A DNA stretch of 64,000 nucleotides from Cytophagales bacterium Alg240-R148 (GTDB taxonomy: Bacteria > Bacteroidota > Bacteroidia > Cytophagales > Cyclobacteriaceae). Of the stretch, positions 9,358 to 18,385 are shown one piece after another (position 1 is the first letter of the stretch; each line of letters opens with the position of its first letter). The notes under the pieces are model-generated. The model had not been told where the DNA came from, did no database searches, and was given only the letters and a program-made list of their open reading frames with translations. The position numbers were made by a program, and so were the translations under genes. The DNA is taken from the NCBI GenBank assembly GCA_900537185.1, contig LS999831.1:310001-374000 (forward strand). Reading direction: 5' to 3'.

Positions 9358-11163
9358 ATGTACACCATTGAGGAATTGAATGTCAGACTCCTTTCAGAGC
9401 TAAAGGAGATTGCAGAAGAGTTAGAGGTTAAGGGGTATAAGCGCCTTAGCAAAAAAGAACTCGTTTATAAAATTCTTGATTATCAAGCTGTTGCGCCAGA
9501 CGACAAACTGCCTACCAAAAAAGAATTCGCAAAAGAACCAGAAGAAAAATCTTCTAAAAACAAAAGAAGTAGAGTGAAAAGAGTAAATGTGGAAGATGAA
9601 AAAAAGGCCAATTCGGCCCCTGCTTCGGAATCCTCAAAACCTGCTAAACCAGCTAAATCTTCGAAACCAGCCGATTCAAAACCAGCTGATTCAAAGGAAG
9701 GTGAAACAGAACTTTCTTCTGAAGAGTTGTTACAGTCTCTAGATTTTGATGTTGACAATGACTTGGTTTCCTTCGGAAAAGAAGAGAGCAAGGCCAAAGA
9801 CAACAAAAAGACCGAGCGGCCTCGAAAGAAAAACGCTGAAAATCAGCCCAAAGAATCTAAACCTGCTGCTTCTGACAAACCAGAAAGAAAAGACAGGGGA
9901 GAAAGACCAGAAAAACAAGAGCGCAGCGAACGGCCAGAAAGAAATGAAAGACCGGAAAGAAGCGAACGGCCAGAGCGCAGAGACCGAGCGGACAAACAAG
10001 ACCGCGACGATCGATACAACAAGAAAAAGGACAATGACATTAAAGAGTTTGACGGTGTAATTGTAAACGAAGGTGTTTTAGAAATCATGCAAGATGGGTA
10101 TGGTTTTTTAAGGTCTTCCGATTACAACTACCTTGCGAGCCCAGATGATATTTACGTTTCTCCTTCTCAAATAAAACTGTTTGGATTAAAAACAGGAGAC
10201 AGTGTAAAAGGTCAAATCAGACCTCCTAAAGAAGGGGAAAAATATTTTGCTTTGTTAAGAGTGGAGTTGGTCAACGGTAAAACTACGGAAGAAGTAAGAG
10301 ACCGAGTTCCTTTCGAACATTTGACACCTCTTTTCCCAGAAGAAAAAATCAATTTAAGTACAAAAGCAAACAACTATTCCACAAGGATTTTGGATCTATT
10401 TGCTCCTATAGGAAAAGGACAAAGGGGAATGATCGTTGCACAACCTAAAACTGGTAAAACTGTTTTATTGAAGCAAATTGCTAACTCAATTGCAGAAAAC
10501 CACCCAGAATGTTACTTGATGATTCTTTTGATTGATGAAAGACCAGAAGAAGTAACGGACATGGCGCGAAGCGTTAACGGTGAAGTAATTGCTTCAACGT
10601 TTGATGAACAAGCCGACCGACATGTAAAAGTTTCTAGTATTGTGCTTGAAAAAGCGAAAAGAATGGTTGAATGTGGCCATGATGTTGTGATTTTGCTTGA
10701 CTCGTTAACCCGATTGGCAAGAGCATACAACACAGTGGTGCCTTCCTCCGGTAAAATTTTATCTGGTGGTGTTGATGCCAACGCCTTGCACAAACCAAAA
10801 AGATTTTTTGGAGCGGCCAGAAACGTTGAAAACGGTGGTTCACTCACCATTATCGCTACTGCATTAATTGAAACTGGCTCTAAAATGGACGAAGTAATCT
10901 TTGAAGAATTCAAAGGAACGGGTAACATGGAGCTGCAATTAGACAGAAAACTTTCTAACAAACGAGTCTACCCTGCTATTGATGTACCTGCATCAGGAAC
11001 TAGAAGAGAGGACTTGTTGATGGACAAAGAAGAGCTACAAAGGGTTTGGATACTCCGCAAATTTATGTCGGATATGAACTCAATCGAAGCCATGGACTTC
11101 CTTTTAGGAAAAATGAAGGGCACTTTGAACAACGGTGAATTTTTGATTTCCATGAACGGATAA
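9358..11163 (+). CDS. rho: Transcription termination factor Rho, with long disordered insert
   Basis: 601 residues, against about 420 in E. coli. Rho is the RNA-dependent ATPase that ends transcription at Rho-dependent sites. Residues 1-50 form the Rho_N helical domain ([35 protein letters not shown] begins it). Residues about 55-235 are a low-complexity insert, first Lys/Ser/Pro/Ala-rich (repeated SKPAD), then Arg/Glu-rich (repeated ERPER). The cold-shock-like RNA-binding domain follows ([15 protein letters not shown]), then the ATPase core with Walker A QPKTGKT, Walker [11 protein letters not shown] and the Q-loop region [21 protein letters not shown]. All core motifs are intact. Long inserts are known in Bacteroidota Rho. 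A palindrome lies in the leader. Confidence 0.98.
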   Translation: MYTIEELNVRLLSELKEIAEELEVKGYKRLSKKELVYKILDYQAVAPDDKLPTKKEFAKEPEEKSSKNKRSRVKRVNVEDEKKANSAPASESSKPAKPAKSSKPADSKPADSKEGETELSSEELLQSLDFDVDNDLVSFGKEESKAKDNKKTERPRKKNAENQPKESKPAASDKPERKDRGERPEKQERSERPERNERPERSERPERRDRADKQDRDDRYNKKKDNDIKEFDGVIVNEGVLEIMQDGYGFLRSSDYNYLASPDDIYVSPSQIKLFGLKTGDSVKGQIRPPKEGEKYFALLRVELVNGKTTEEVRDRVPFEHLTPLFPEEKINLSTKANNYSTRILDLFAPIGKGQRGMIVAQPKTGKTVLLKQIANSIAENHPECYLMILLIDERPEEVTDMARSVNGEVIASTFDEQADRHVKVSSIVLEKAKRMVECGHDVVILLDSLTRLARAYNTVVPSSGKILSGGVDANALHKPKRFFGAARNVENGGSLTIIATALIETGSKMDEVIFEEFKGTGNMELQLDRKLSNKRVYPAIDVPASGTRREDLLMDKEELQRVWILRKFMSDMNSIEAMDFLLGKMKGTLNNGEFLISMNG

Positions 11164-11184
11164 ATTGCATAAAAAATAAAATTT

Positions 11185-11214
11185 AAAAGCCAACAGGTGT
11201 ACCTGTTGGCTTTT
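11185..11214 (+). terminator. rho intrinsic terminator
   Basis: A 13-bp stem (AAAAGCCAACAGG / CCTGTTGGCTTTT) with a TGTA loop, continuing into seven T residues in all. It starts 21 bases after the rho stop codon. Confidence 0.92.
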
Positions 11215-11301
11215 TTTATGCCAATAAAATCATTCCCCCATTTCAAATGATTGCTTAAATGGTCCGGTTTTGCTATATTCCGATATAAATACAATCTATT
11301 T

Positions 11302-12909
11302 ATGAATAATCAGGTCGTTGCGGTAAAAAACTACATTGCTAGGAATTACTATTACATTTTACTCTTTTTAATTCTTTTGTTAATTGTTGTAGGGTTTGTT
11401 TTGACTTTTAGTCTTAACAACAAACTGAACAGCTATACGCGCAACGCTGCGATATACGAAAAAATTCAAACCGAAAAATCGGACATCATGGCAAACATTA
11501 ACAATGTGGACATGAGTGTACGAGGTTACTTGCTGGTTGAAAACCCGGCCTTTCTCAACACCATTAAAGACAGAAAAGTACTACAACGAAAAAGTTACAT
11601 TTCCCTGGATACCCTATTCGAAGAAATTGGCTACGATAAAAGAAAATTTCAAGGTTTGAGAATTGAAGTAGACAGTTATTATGCCCTGATGGAAGATGCC
11701 CTTGCATTGCACCGTGCGGGCAATAAAGAAGCTGCTATTGCTATTATAAGAAAAGACAAAGGTACCGACACATGGTTAAAGTGGAAAGAATTTGGTGAAG
11801 AGTTTGATCCTTTCGTGAAAAAGCTTTCAGAAGAATCGAAGAACTCCTATGACGAACTGCTTAATTTTACTATTTGGTACCAAATTATAATGGCCATATT
11901 TGGAATACCCACCTTGATTTTTGTGATATGGCGCATGAAACACAACGAAAGCAGAAGAAAAGCGCTTTTCCTTAACTTATACAACCAAAACAACGAATTA
12001 ATTTTCAATTCCAACGAAAAGAAAACTTTTGCCAATGCTGCCCAGGTGGTGGAATTGATCATTTCCAATTTAAAAAAAGCTTCCAATTTTATTCAAAACA
12101 TAACCCAAGGCAATTACGATATTAATTGGACCGGGCTTACAGATGAAAATGCCCATGCCAACCAAAACAATTTGGCTGGAGAATTGATCAAAATGCGAGA
12201 ACAAATGATCAAAGTCAGAAATGAAGAAGACAAACGCCGATGGGAAAACGAAGGACTCAATGAACTTACTTCGATAATAAGAAAAAATCAAAATGACTAC
12301 GACGCATTAACAGATGAGATCCTATCATATTTGGTGAAATATGTGGGAGCAAGACAAGGTGGGTTGTATGTCACTTTTGAAAGCGAAGATGGAACCAAAA
12401 CATTAAAATTAGAAGGGTGTTATGCGTATGAAAGAAAAAAACACATCCATTCAGAAGTTGAAATTGGAGAAGGCATTATAGGCCAGGTATACCTTGAAAG
12501 ACGGGTCATGCACTTAGACAACATCCCCAATGGTTATACCACCATTACTTCGGGCTTAGGTCAATCTACTCCAACCACCTTGGTAGTTGTGCCACTCAAC
12601 TTCAATGAAGACACAGAAGGAGTATTGGAAATTGCATCCTTTAAAAAATATGAACCTTTTGAAATTACTTTCTTACAAAAAGCCGGAGAAATCATTGCCT
12701 CCTCCCTTATCAATATCCAAACCAATGAAAAAACGAAAAAGCTTTTAGAATTGTCTCAGTTGCAAGCCGAGGATATGAAAAACAAAGAAGAGGAGATGCG
12801 GCAAAATATGGAAGAGTTAGAGGCAACGCAAGAAGAAATGCAACGGAAGGAGCAAGAAATGCAGCGCATTATAGAAGGAAAAGACAAAAGCCCTGCAACT
12901 GAGGAATAA
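11302..12909 (+). CDS. CHASE3-GAF membrane sensor without output domain
   Basis: About 535 residues from the ATG at 11302. A TTG 51 bases earlier is in frame, but the ATG places the first membrane helix 17 residues from the N-terminus. Order: TM1 (about 17-37), a CHASE3-like periplasmic four-helix region (about 40-185; SDIMANINNVDMSVRGYLL is typical), TM2 (about 189-211), a linker, a GAF domain (about 330-478, ARQGGLYVTFE ... LERRVMHLDNIPNGY), and a C-terminal coiled coil (EEMRQNMEELEATQEEMQRK). No kinase, cyclase or methyl-accepting output is visible, so it must pass its signal to a partner. That coiled-coil sequence resembles the linker often found before kinases or adhesion proteins in Cytophagales. 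Confidence 0.8.
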   Translation: MNNQVVAVKNYIARNYYYILLFLILLLIVVGFVLTFSLNNKLNSYTRNAAIYEKIQTEKSDIMANINNVDMSVRGYLLVENPAFLNTIKDRKVLQRKSYISLDTLFEEIGYDKRKFQGLRIEVDSYYALMEDALALHRAGNKEAAIAIIRKDKGTDTWLKWKEFGEEFDPFVKKLSEESKNSYDELLNFTIWYQIIMAIFGIPTLIFVIWRMKHNESRRKALFLNLYNQNNELIFNSNEKKTFANAAQVVELIISNLKKASNFIQNITQGNYDINWTGLTDENAHANQNNLAGELIKMREQMIKVRNEEDKRRWENEGLNELTSIIRKNQNDYDALTDEILSYLVKYVGARQGGLYVTFESEDGTKTLKLEGCYAYERKKHIHSEVEIGEGIIGQVYLERRVMHLDNIPNGYTTITSGLGQSTPTTLVVVPLNFNEDTEGVLEIASFKKYEPFEITFLQKAGEIIASSLINIQTNEKTKKLLELSQLQAEDMKNKEEEMRQNMEELEATQEEMQRKEQEMQRIIEGKDKSPATEE

Positions 12910-12940
12910 AAAAAGCGCTGATAACATCAGCGCTTTTTTT
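12908..12940. terminator. Bidirectional terminator, CHASE3-GAF / BNR gene
   Basis: A 15-bp stem (AAAAAAAGCGCTGAT / ATCAGCGCTTTTTTT) with a 3-base loop, flanked by A and T tracts, between two convergent genes. It overlaps the stop of the plus-strand gene. Confidence 0.92.
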
Positions 12941-12943
12941 ATT

Positions 12944-15900
12944 TTATTTTATTGGTTCATAATCCTTAAAAGGTGAAATTTCTACCTTTTCCATATTGGA
13001 TCTAAACGTTTTCCATTGGCTGTTGTAAAAAGTATTGACTTTGTCAATGGCAGCCTCTACTGCTTGTTTTGCTTGCTTTTCCAACCTCTGGGCTGTAGGC
13101 CCTGGTGCATCCAAAGAGCTACCAACATAATAGCTGGCGTTGCCTATTCTGGACGAAACCGTCGGGTTGGGCGAACGAATAATCCCTTGCTTTTTACTAT
13201 TGTCTTCTCCGATCAATGGTACTAACAAGGCGTTCAGCGAATCTTTTATGGCTTTGGCTTCTTTAATCTGTTCTTCGTAAGCCTTTTTATCTTTGGCTCC
13301 CATCTTTTTAATGTACTCATCCGCTATCTTCTTAGACTCTAAAATCCTTTTACTAGCCTCATATGCCATGGCATTGTACGATTCTAATCTCTTTTGAAAA
13401 TCCTGCTGCGCTACCAATATTTCGCGACCTACCTTTACTCTTGGATCCATCTTTACTTCCATTTTCACAGAATCTCTTTGGTCTCCATAAGCCACTTTTA
13501 TAGTATAGGTTCCTGGTAATACTGAAACCCCACTTGGTTCTGGCGCATTTTTTCTTGCCGGTCTTCGCGATGGCCTTTTTACCCCTTTCTCATCAAAATA
13601 CCAATACACTTTAAAGGTTCCACTTTTTTTAGGCGCCACTTTTTTCAAGGTCCTAATTAATTGGCCGGTAGCATTGTAAACCTGAAAATGTATGGAATCA
13701 TATAGCACCTTTTTTTCTTCTGGCTTCGCCTCAGTGCCAGCAGCCACCTCTTTTTTCTTTGATTTCTTTTTCTTGGAAGAAACTTCTTCTTTTTTAGGGG
13801 TTTTCTCTGGTTTGTTTATCCAATAGGTAATCATGCCTCCCCCTTTTCTGTTTTCTCCATTAAACATGGCATTTCCGCCAAATCGAGTGCCTGTTGGCTG
13901 TTGGGTAATGGTCCTATAACCTGTTGGTGGATCAAATACCTTGAGCTTTTGGTTCCATACGCCTGCCCCTTCTTTGGCCAAAGCCCTTAGCGGTCTAATA
14001 TCATCCATAACATAGGCGGCCCTTCCGTACGTTCCTATCACCAAATCGTGCTCTCTAGGATGAATAACCAAATCCATTGTTGGAACATTCGGATATTTGT
14101 TAGTCCATTGTGTCCAATTTGCTCCAGCATCAATACTTACATAAAGCCCACCTTCTGAACCTAAAAACATTAGATTAGGCTCTACTGGGTCTTGGACAAA
14201 AGCAAGTGTATAATTCCAAACTTGGCTTTCTCGCACCATGCTCTTCCATGTTTTTCCAAAATCGGAAGTCATGAACAAATACGGTTTAAAATCAAAATTT
14301 CTGTAATTATTAACTACAACAAATGCGGTTCCTTCTTGGTGTTTGGAAGCGGTTATTTGCGCTACCCAACCAGCCTCGGGCATACCAGTAATATTGGCCG
14401 TTACGTTTTCCCAATTGGTACCTCCATTTTTCGAAACATGCACCAGCCCATCGTCTGTCCCTACCCAAAGCACTTCCTTTTTAATGGGGCTAGGAGCGAT
14501 GCACAATATGGTAGTATTGTTTTCAGCTCCTGTAGCATCCATGGTGATACCACCACTCAAGTGTTGTTTTTGTTTTTCTGGGTCGTTCGTGGTTAAATCT
14601 GGGGATATAATTTCCCAACTATGTCCTTTGTTAGTACTCTTGTGCACAAATTGACTCCCAAAATAAACCGTAGCATTATCGAAAGGATCTTGTGCAATAG
14701 CCGAATTCCAATTGAACCTAAGTCGCATGTCAGAGTCCGGGTGCGTAGGACGCACAATTCTTTGGTGCCCAGTTTTTCTATCATAGCGTACAACAAAACC
14801 TTGCTGTGACATGGCAAACCCTTTGTTTGGATCGTCCTTGTCCGGAACTACATCAAACCCATCGCCAAATGCCAATTCTTGCCAATAACTGTTGCGGACC
14901 CCTTGTGCTTTCCAAACGTATGCCGGGCCAATCCAACTACCATTGTCTTGCATGCCACCATACACATTGTATGGGTAGTCATTGTCCACATTTATATGGT
15001 AAAATTGTGCAAAAGGTAAGTTTTCTACAAAACGCCAAGTTTTGCCACCATCCTGTGTGATGTTCAAACCACCATCGTTTCCATCCATCATAAAAAGCGG
15101 ATTATCGGGATGGATCCACCAAGCATGGTGGTCTGGGTGTACCCCTTTCGAGGTACCATAAGCTGGCATCAATTGCGAAAAAGTTTTGCCCGCATCTTCA
15201 CTTACGTTTACATAAGTAAAAATGGTATACAGCCGGTTCTCGTTTTTTGGATCTACATAAAGTTCCGAGTAATAAAATGGTCTGTTCCCTATTTGATTCG
15301 GTTTATCGTTTACTTTTGACCATTTATACCCGCCATCGTCCGATTTGTAAAGGGCATTCTTTTTAGATTCTACCAGTGCATACATTCTACTTGGTTTGCT
15401 CGGTGCAATGGCCAAACCGATCCGACCTAAATCGCCATCCGGTAACCCTTCCTTCTTTCCTAATTTTTTCCAATTTTCACCACCATCAATGGTCATGTAA
15501 AGCCCAGATCCCGGCCCTCCAGATTGGAACGTCCAAGGTTTTCTACGGTGTTCCCACATGGAAACCATTAATTTATTCGGGTTGCTAGGATCCATCACCA
15601 TTTCTGCTGCACCGGTTTTAGGGTCAACATACAGGATTTTTTTCCAAGTCTTACCGCCATCTATAGTTTTGTAAACCCCTCTTTCGGTATGTTCGCCCCA
15701 GGGAGACCCAATGGCTGCAACGTATACCGTATTGGGATTTTTAGGGTCAATTTTAATTCTGTGAATGTTTCTGGTTTTCTCAAGCCCCATTAAACTCCAG
15801 GTTTTTCCTGCGTCCAATGATTTATACAACCCAAAACCACCATTGAGGCTGTTTCTAGGATTTCCTTCTCCTGTGCCTGCCCATACAACATCAGGGTTAT

Positions 15901-16198
15901 CTTGTTGTACCGCTACTGCGCCAATCGACAACACCTTTTGTTTGTCAAAAATAGGCTCCCAAGAGATGCCTCCGCTTTCAGACTTCCACAGCCCTCCAGA
16001 AGCGGAACCAACATACATAATATGTGGTTGGCTATGTACTACATCTATAGAAGTAACCCGACCACTCATTCCCGCTGGCCCGATGCTCCTCACATCAATT
16101 CCTTTTAGCTTGTCCATTTCCAAAGTCTGTGCTTGTGAAAAGCCCACAAAACCTATAAGAAAAAGCAAAAGTGTTGTTCTTAAATGTTCCAATTTCAT
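12944..16198 (-). CDS. Secreted BNR/Asp-box beta-propeller protein (paralogue 1)
   Basis: 1084 residues from the ATG at 16198; an in-frame earlier start at 16216 would put six extra residues before the signal peptide (LLLFLIGFVGFSQAQ). The body has about eleven Asp-box motifs of the S-x-D-x-G-x-T-W type, such as KSLDAGKTWSL, KTIDGGKTWKK and ITQDGGKTWRF, spaced along residues 60-740. This indicates sortilin/VPS10-like beta-propellers. A Lys-rich linker (about 800-835) separates them from a beta-rich then helical C-terminal region. There is no visible type IX secretion sorting domain. Often called 'glycosyl hydrolase' in databases, but no sialidase catalytic set is evident. A close paralogue lies at 30048-33176. 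Confidence 0.88.
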   Translation of the reverse strand: MKLEHLRTTLLLFLIGFVGFSQAQTLEMDKLKGIDVRSIGPAGMSGRVTSIDVVHSQPHIMYVGSASGGLWKSESGGISWEPIFDKQKVLSIGAVAVQQDNPDVVWAGTGEGNPRNSLNGGFGLYKSLDAGKTWSLMGLEKTRNIHRIKIDPKNPNTVYVAAIGSPWGEHTERGVYKTIDGGKTWKKILYVDPKTGAAEMVMDPSNPNKLMVSMWEHRRKPWTFQSGGPGSGLYMTIDGGENWKKLGKKEGLPDGDLGRIGLAIAPSKPSRMYALVESKKNALYKSDDGGYKWSKVNDKPNQIGNRPFYYSELYVDPKNENRLYTIFTYVNVSEDAGKTFSQLMPAYGTSKGVHPDHHAWWIHPDNPLFMMDGNDGGLNITQDGGKTWRFVENLPFAQFYHINVDNDYPYNVYGGMQDNGSWIGPAYVWKAQGVRNSYWQELAFGDGFDVVPDKDDPNKGFAMSQQGFVVRYDRKTGHQRIVRPTHPDSDMRLRFNWNSAIAQDPFDNATVYFGSQFVHKSTNKGHSWEIISPDLTTNDPEKQKQHLSGGITMDATGAENNTTILCIAPSPIKKEVLWVGTDDGLVHVSKNGGTNWENVTANITGMPEAGWVAQITASKHQEGTAFVVVNNYRNFDFKPYLFMTSDFGKTWKSMVRESQVWNYTLAFVQDPVEPNLMFLGSEGGLYVSIDAGANWTQWTNKYPNVPTMDLVIHPREHDLVIGTYGRAAYVMDDIRPLRALAKEGAGVWNQKLKVFDPPTGYRTITQQPTGTRFGGNAMFNGENRKGGGMITYWINKPEKTPKKEEVSSKKKKSKKKEVAAGTEAKPEEKKVLYDSIHFQVYNATGQLIRTLKKVAPKKSGTFKVYWYFDEKGVKRPSRRPARKNAPEPSGVSVLPGTYTIKVAYGDQRDSVKMEVKMDPRVKVGREILVAQQDFQKRLESYNAMAYEASKRILESKKIADEYIKKMGAKDKKAYEEQIKEAKAIKDSLNALLVPLIGEDNSKKQGIIRSPNPTVSSRIGNASYYVGSSLDAPGPTAQRLEKQAKQAVEAAIDKVNTFYNSQWKTFRSNMEKVEISPFKDYEPIK

Positions 16199-16272
16199 AT
16201 ATATAAATTTAAACACTGAAAGTCATAAGATATATGGAAATTGCCAATTGAAATTTGATAGACGGTAGAACT

Positions 16273-16303
16273 AAAAATGGCCTGTAGTTAACAGGCCATT
16301 TTT
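16273..16303 (-). terminator. Terminator of the saccharopine dehydrogenase-like gene
   Basis: A 13-bp stem (AAAAATGGCCTGT / ACAGGCCATTTTT) with a 5-base loop, directly after the stop codon of the minus-strand gene and ahead of the BNR gene, ending in T residues on the minus strand. Confidence 0.88.
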
Positions 16304-17515
16304 TTATTCCTTCCCTTCTACATATTCTTGAAGGTAGGTATAATGGCTGTTTAATTTGCCATCTGCTGTAGTGATTGAAGCTCTATCAATAATAGCATCT
16401 GGGTCTTCTAAAAGCAATGCAGGAATCACATTGTCGATTAATTCTCGTCCGAAATCTTCTGAAGCATTTCTAGGTAACTCACAAGGTAAATTATCGACCG
16501 CCATTACCGTTATGTTGCCTTCCTCTTTAAATGCAGGCTCCTCTACGCGCTCTGTTGGGTTGAAATCATATACTGGAGCATCAATAGTACTAGGGCGTAC
16601 GGTCGAAGGAATGGATCCTTCAATGTCACAAGTAATGTCTGCTATAACTTTAATCTTGAAACCAGGTTCTACCATATCCTCTACTTTAAAAAGGACTGGC
16701 GATTGGGGGTTCCAAAATGCGCCTGCAATTAAAACATCGGCTACGGAAGAAAACTTCAAAAAATCACTTTCGTAAAGCTCAGGGTGGCTATAAAAATGGG
16801 TTCTTTCAAACCCCTTATCATCCGATCTTTTGTTGTAATCTCTAGAATTTAATTGTGTAAAGACGGGTTCATTGTATTCTTTTTCAAGGAACTCGATAGG
16901 GGATACCCTTTTAATACCCATTCCAAACAACACCTCCATGGACCCTTTAGAAACGCGCCCTCCACCTGTTAACACAATTTTTATAGGGGGCAATTTCACT
17001 TTATTAAACTCCGTTTTAAGGTCTTCTAAATCAAAACATTGGTGTGCTGGTCTCAAATCAAATAAATTATACCTTTTCCCAAAGGTTAAAATACCGTTGT
17101 ATGCCCCTACAATTCCAGCATACCTACCAAACGCCACAATCCTAGTCCCATTTTTACTAGTCAGCGTTTCGTAATCAATTAATTGGATATTTTTCTCTAA
17201 AACCTTGTGGAGCAACTCCCTGTTGTAAGCCTGTTTTTTAATAGTATGAGAAAAGAAGAAGTAGGTCTTATTTTCCATCAAAGACTCCAACGGAACTTCT
17301 TTGACCCCCATTAAAATATCACAATCTTCTACACTTCCATTAACAAGAACTCCCTGTTTGTTGTATTCTTCATCGCTAAAACACCTAATATTTGAGCTTT
17401 GACACTTTACTTCTACATCAAACTTTTCTTTCAGTTCTTTTACTTGTTCTGGAGTAAATGGCACTCTCCTATCGACAGGAACCTTCCCTTCCTTAATAAT
17501 TCCAATTTTACGCAT
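16304..17515 (-). CDS. Saccharopine dehydrogenase-like (LYS1-type) oxidoreductase
   Basis: 403 residues, soluble. The start (IGIIKEGKVPVDRRVPFTPEQVKEL) and the segment TYFFFSHTIKKQAYNRELL match the alanine dehydrogenase/PNT N-terminal domain as used by LYS1-type saccharopine dehydrogenase (NAD+, L-lysine forming). A nucleotide-binding motif is seen in IKIVLTGGGRVSKGSMEVLFGMGI. Later blocks (VIADITCDIEGSIPSTVRPST; AVDNLPCELPRNASEDFG) are strongly conserved in this family. It would catalyse reversible saccharopine/lysine conversion, or act on a related opine. No second lysine-catabolic gene is adjacent, so the pathway role is inferred only from the family. A hairpin terminator follows its stop. 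Confidence 0.82.
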   Translation of the reverse strand: MRKIGIIKEGKVPVDRRVPFTPEQVKELKEKFDVEVKCQSSNIRCFSDEEYNKQGVLVNGSVEDCDILMGVKEVPLESLMENKTYFFFSHTIKKQAYNRELLHKVLEKNIQLIDYETLTSKNGTRIVAFGRYAGIVGAYNGILTFGKRYNLFDLRPAHQCFDLEDLKTEFNKVKLPPIKIVLTGGGRVSKGSMEVLFGMGIKRVSPIEFLEKEYNEPVFTQLNSRDYNKRSDDKGFERTHFYSHPELYESDFLKFSSVADVLIAGAFWNPQSPVLFKVEDMVEPGFKIKVIADITCDIEGSIPSTVRPSTIDAPVYDFNPTERVEEPAFKEEGNITVMAVDNLPCELPRNASEDFGRELIDNVIPALLLEDPDAIIDRASITTADGKLNSHYTYLQEYVEGKE

Positions 17516-17595
17516 AATTTTAGATCGTTCGGTATCTTAAAAAACAAAAATCAAAACTTATGGGCGTTTTTCAAATAAGAATGATAAATTAATGC

Positions 17596-18165
17596 ATGGA
17601 GCTTTTGTACCAATTCTTTTCTTGGGCGATATATTATTTTTTCCATAGCTTTTTTGCAGATAAAAATATAAAAAAAAGACTCCAATCTATTCTTTTCAAA
17701 ACCAAACAGCAATACAGGCTGTTTTACACAATGGTTGCCTTACTGACTCTGATTGGCCCCATTATTACCTCCTTACATTTTGGATTAAACCCCCTCTATG
17801 TTACACAAACTTGGAGTACAATTATAGGGGTTGTATTGGTAATTTTGGGGTTGTTGGTTCTTTATTTTAGTTTTCAACATTTTTCACCTTCTGCCTTTAT
17901 CGGGCTTCAAAATGAAAAAAAAGAGTTGGTTTTGCACACCAATGGGCTTCATCGGTATGTCAGGCACCCTTTGTATAGTGGAACAATTTTGCTATTGGCC
18001 GGACTTTTTTTTATTAAGCCAATAGAAGCGGTTTTTGTGTTCAACGTTAGCACTTGGCTCTATTTGCCTTTGGGCATCCGGTTGGAAGAACACAAACTAC
18101 TAAAAGAATTTCCCGGTTATAAAAACTACAAAAAAAAGGTACCAGCTTTGGTACCTTTTTTCTAA
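17596..18165 (+). CDS. ICMT/NnrU-like membrane methyltransferase
   Basis: 189 residues with about five hydrophobic segments. The diagnostic block is the C-terminal RYVRHPLYSGTILLLAG, followed by RLEEHKLLKEFPGYKNYKKKVP, the R-H-P-x-Y-x-G and E-E ... L-x-x-x-F-x-x-Y pattern of isoprenylcysteine/phospholipid methyltransferase-fold membrane proteins. In bacteria the substrate is unknown. The last eleven codons double as a terminator hairpin, and its TAA overlaps the stop of the convergent small gene by two bases. Confidence 0.8.
   Translation: MELLYQFFSWAIYYFFHSFFADKNIKKRLQSILFKTKQQYRLFYTMVALLTLIGPIITSLHFGLNPLYVTQTWSTIIGVVLVILGLLVLYFSFQHFSPSAFIGLQNEKKELVLHTNGLHRYVRHPLYSGTILLLAGLFFIKPIEAVFVFNVSTWLYLPLGIRLEEHKLLKEFPGYKNYKKKVPALVPFF
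18132..18161. terminator. Terminator hairpin inside the end of a coding region
   Basis: A 12-bp perfect stem (AAAAAAGGTACC / GGTACCTTTTTT) with a 6-base loop. It lies wholly inside the last codons of the methyltransferase gene and just downstream of the convergent minus-strand stop, so it can serve both directions. Confidence 0.85.
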
Positions 18166-18383
18166 TCTTCCGATTCAGATGGTTCGTCGGAATCAGTTTT
18201 ATCCTCTCTGTCGATCAGTTTTTTATCCTCGACATTTTTGTCCAAAAAATCGTTGATCTTATCTATTTCAAAATTGGTAACGATTTCTCCAAAAGAATTA
18301 ATTTCAATATTAAAACCTTCCAAATCAGAATTCACCTTTGGAAGTTCTTTTTCTTTTTTCGATTTAGATTTCTTTTTGGACAT
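18162..18383 (-). CDS. Small charged hypothetical protein
   Basis: 73 residues: a Lys/Ser-rich start (MSKKKSKSKKEKELPK), a middle hydrophobic/acidic segment (GFNIEINSFGEIVTNFEIDKINDFLDKN) and a very acidic tail (DKTDSDEPSESED). No known domain is recognised. The start lies 2 bp after the gltX stop on the same strand, so it is probably co-transcribed with gltX. The pattern of a conserved middle flanked by disordered ends supports a real gene; the DNFLDKN-like segment may be the structured or partner-binding part. Its stop TAG overlaps the stop of the convergent methyltransferase gene. Confidence 0.7.
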   Translation of the reverse strand: MSKKKSKSKKEKELPKVNSDLEGFNIEINSFGEIVTNFEIDKINDFLDKNVEDKKLIDREDKTDSDEPSESED

Positions 18384-18385
18384 GG

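Noticed and set aside
9483-10088. Several open frames antisense to or offset from the rho insert
   Set aside because: They arise from the repetitive Lys/Arg/Glu/Ser codons of the insert and have no start context or recognisable domain.
15765-16268. A 167-residue plus-strand frame antisense to the first BNR gene
   Set aside because: It lies over the signal-peptide end and propeller start of a well-supported gene and has no domain of its own.
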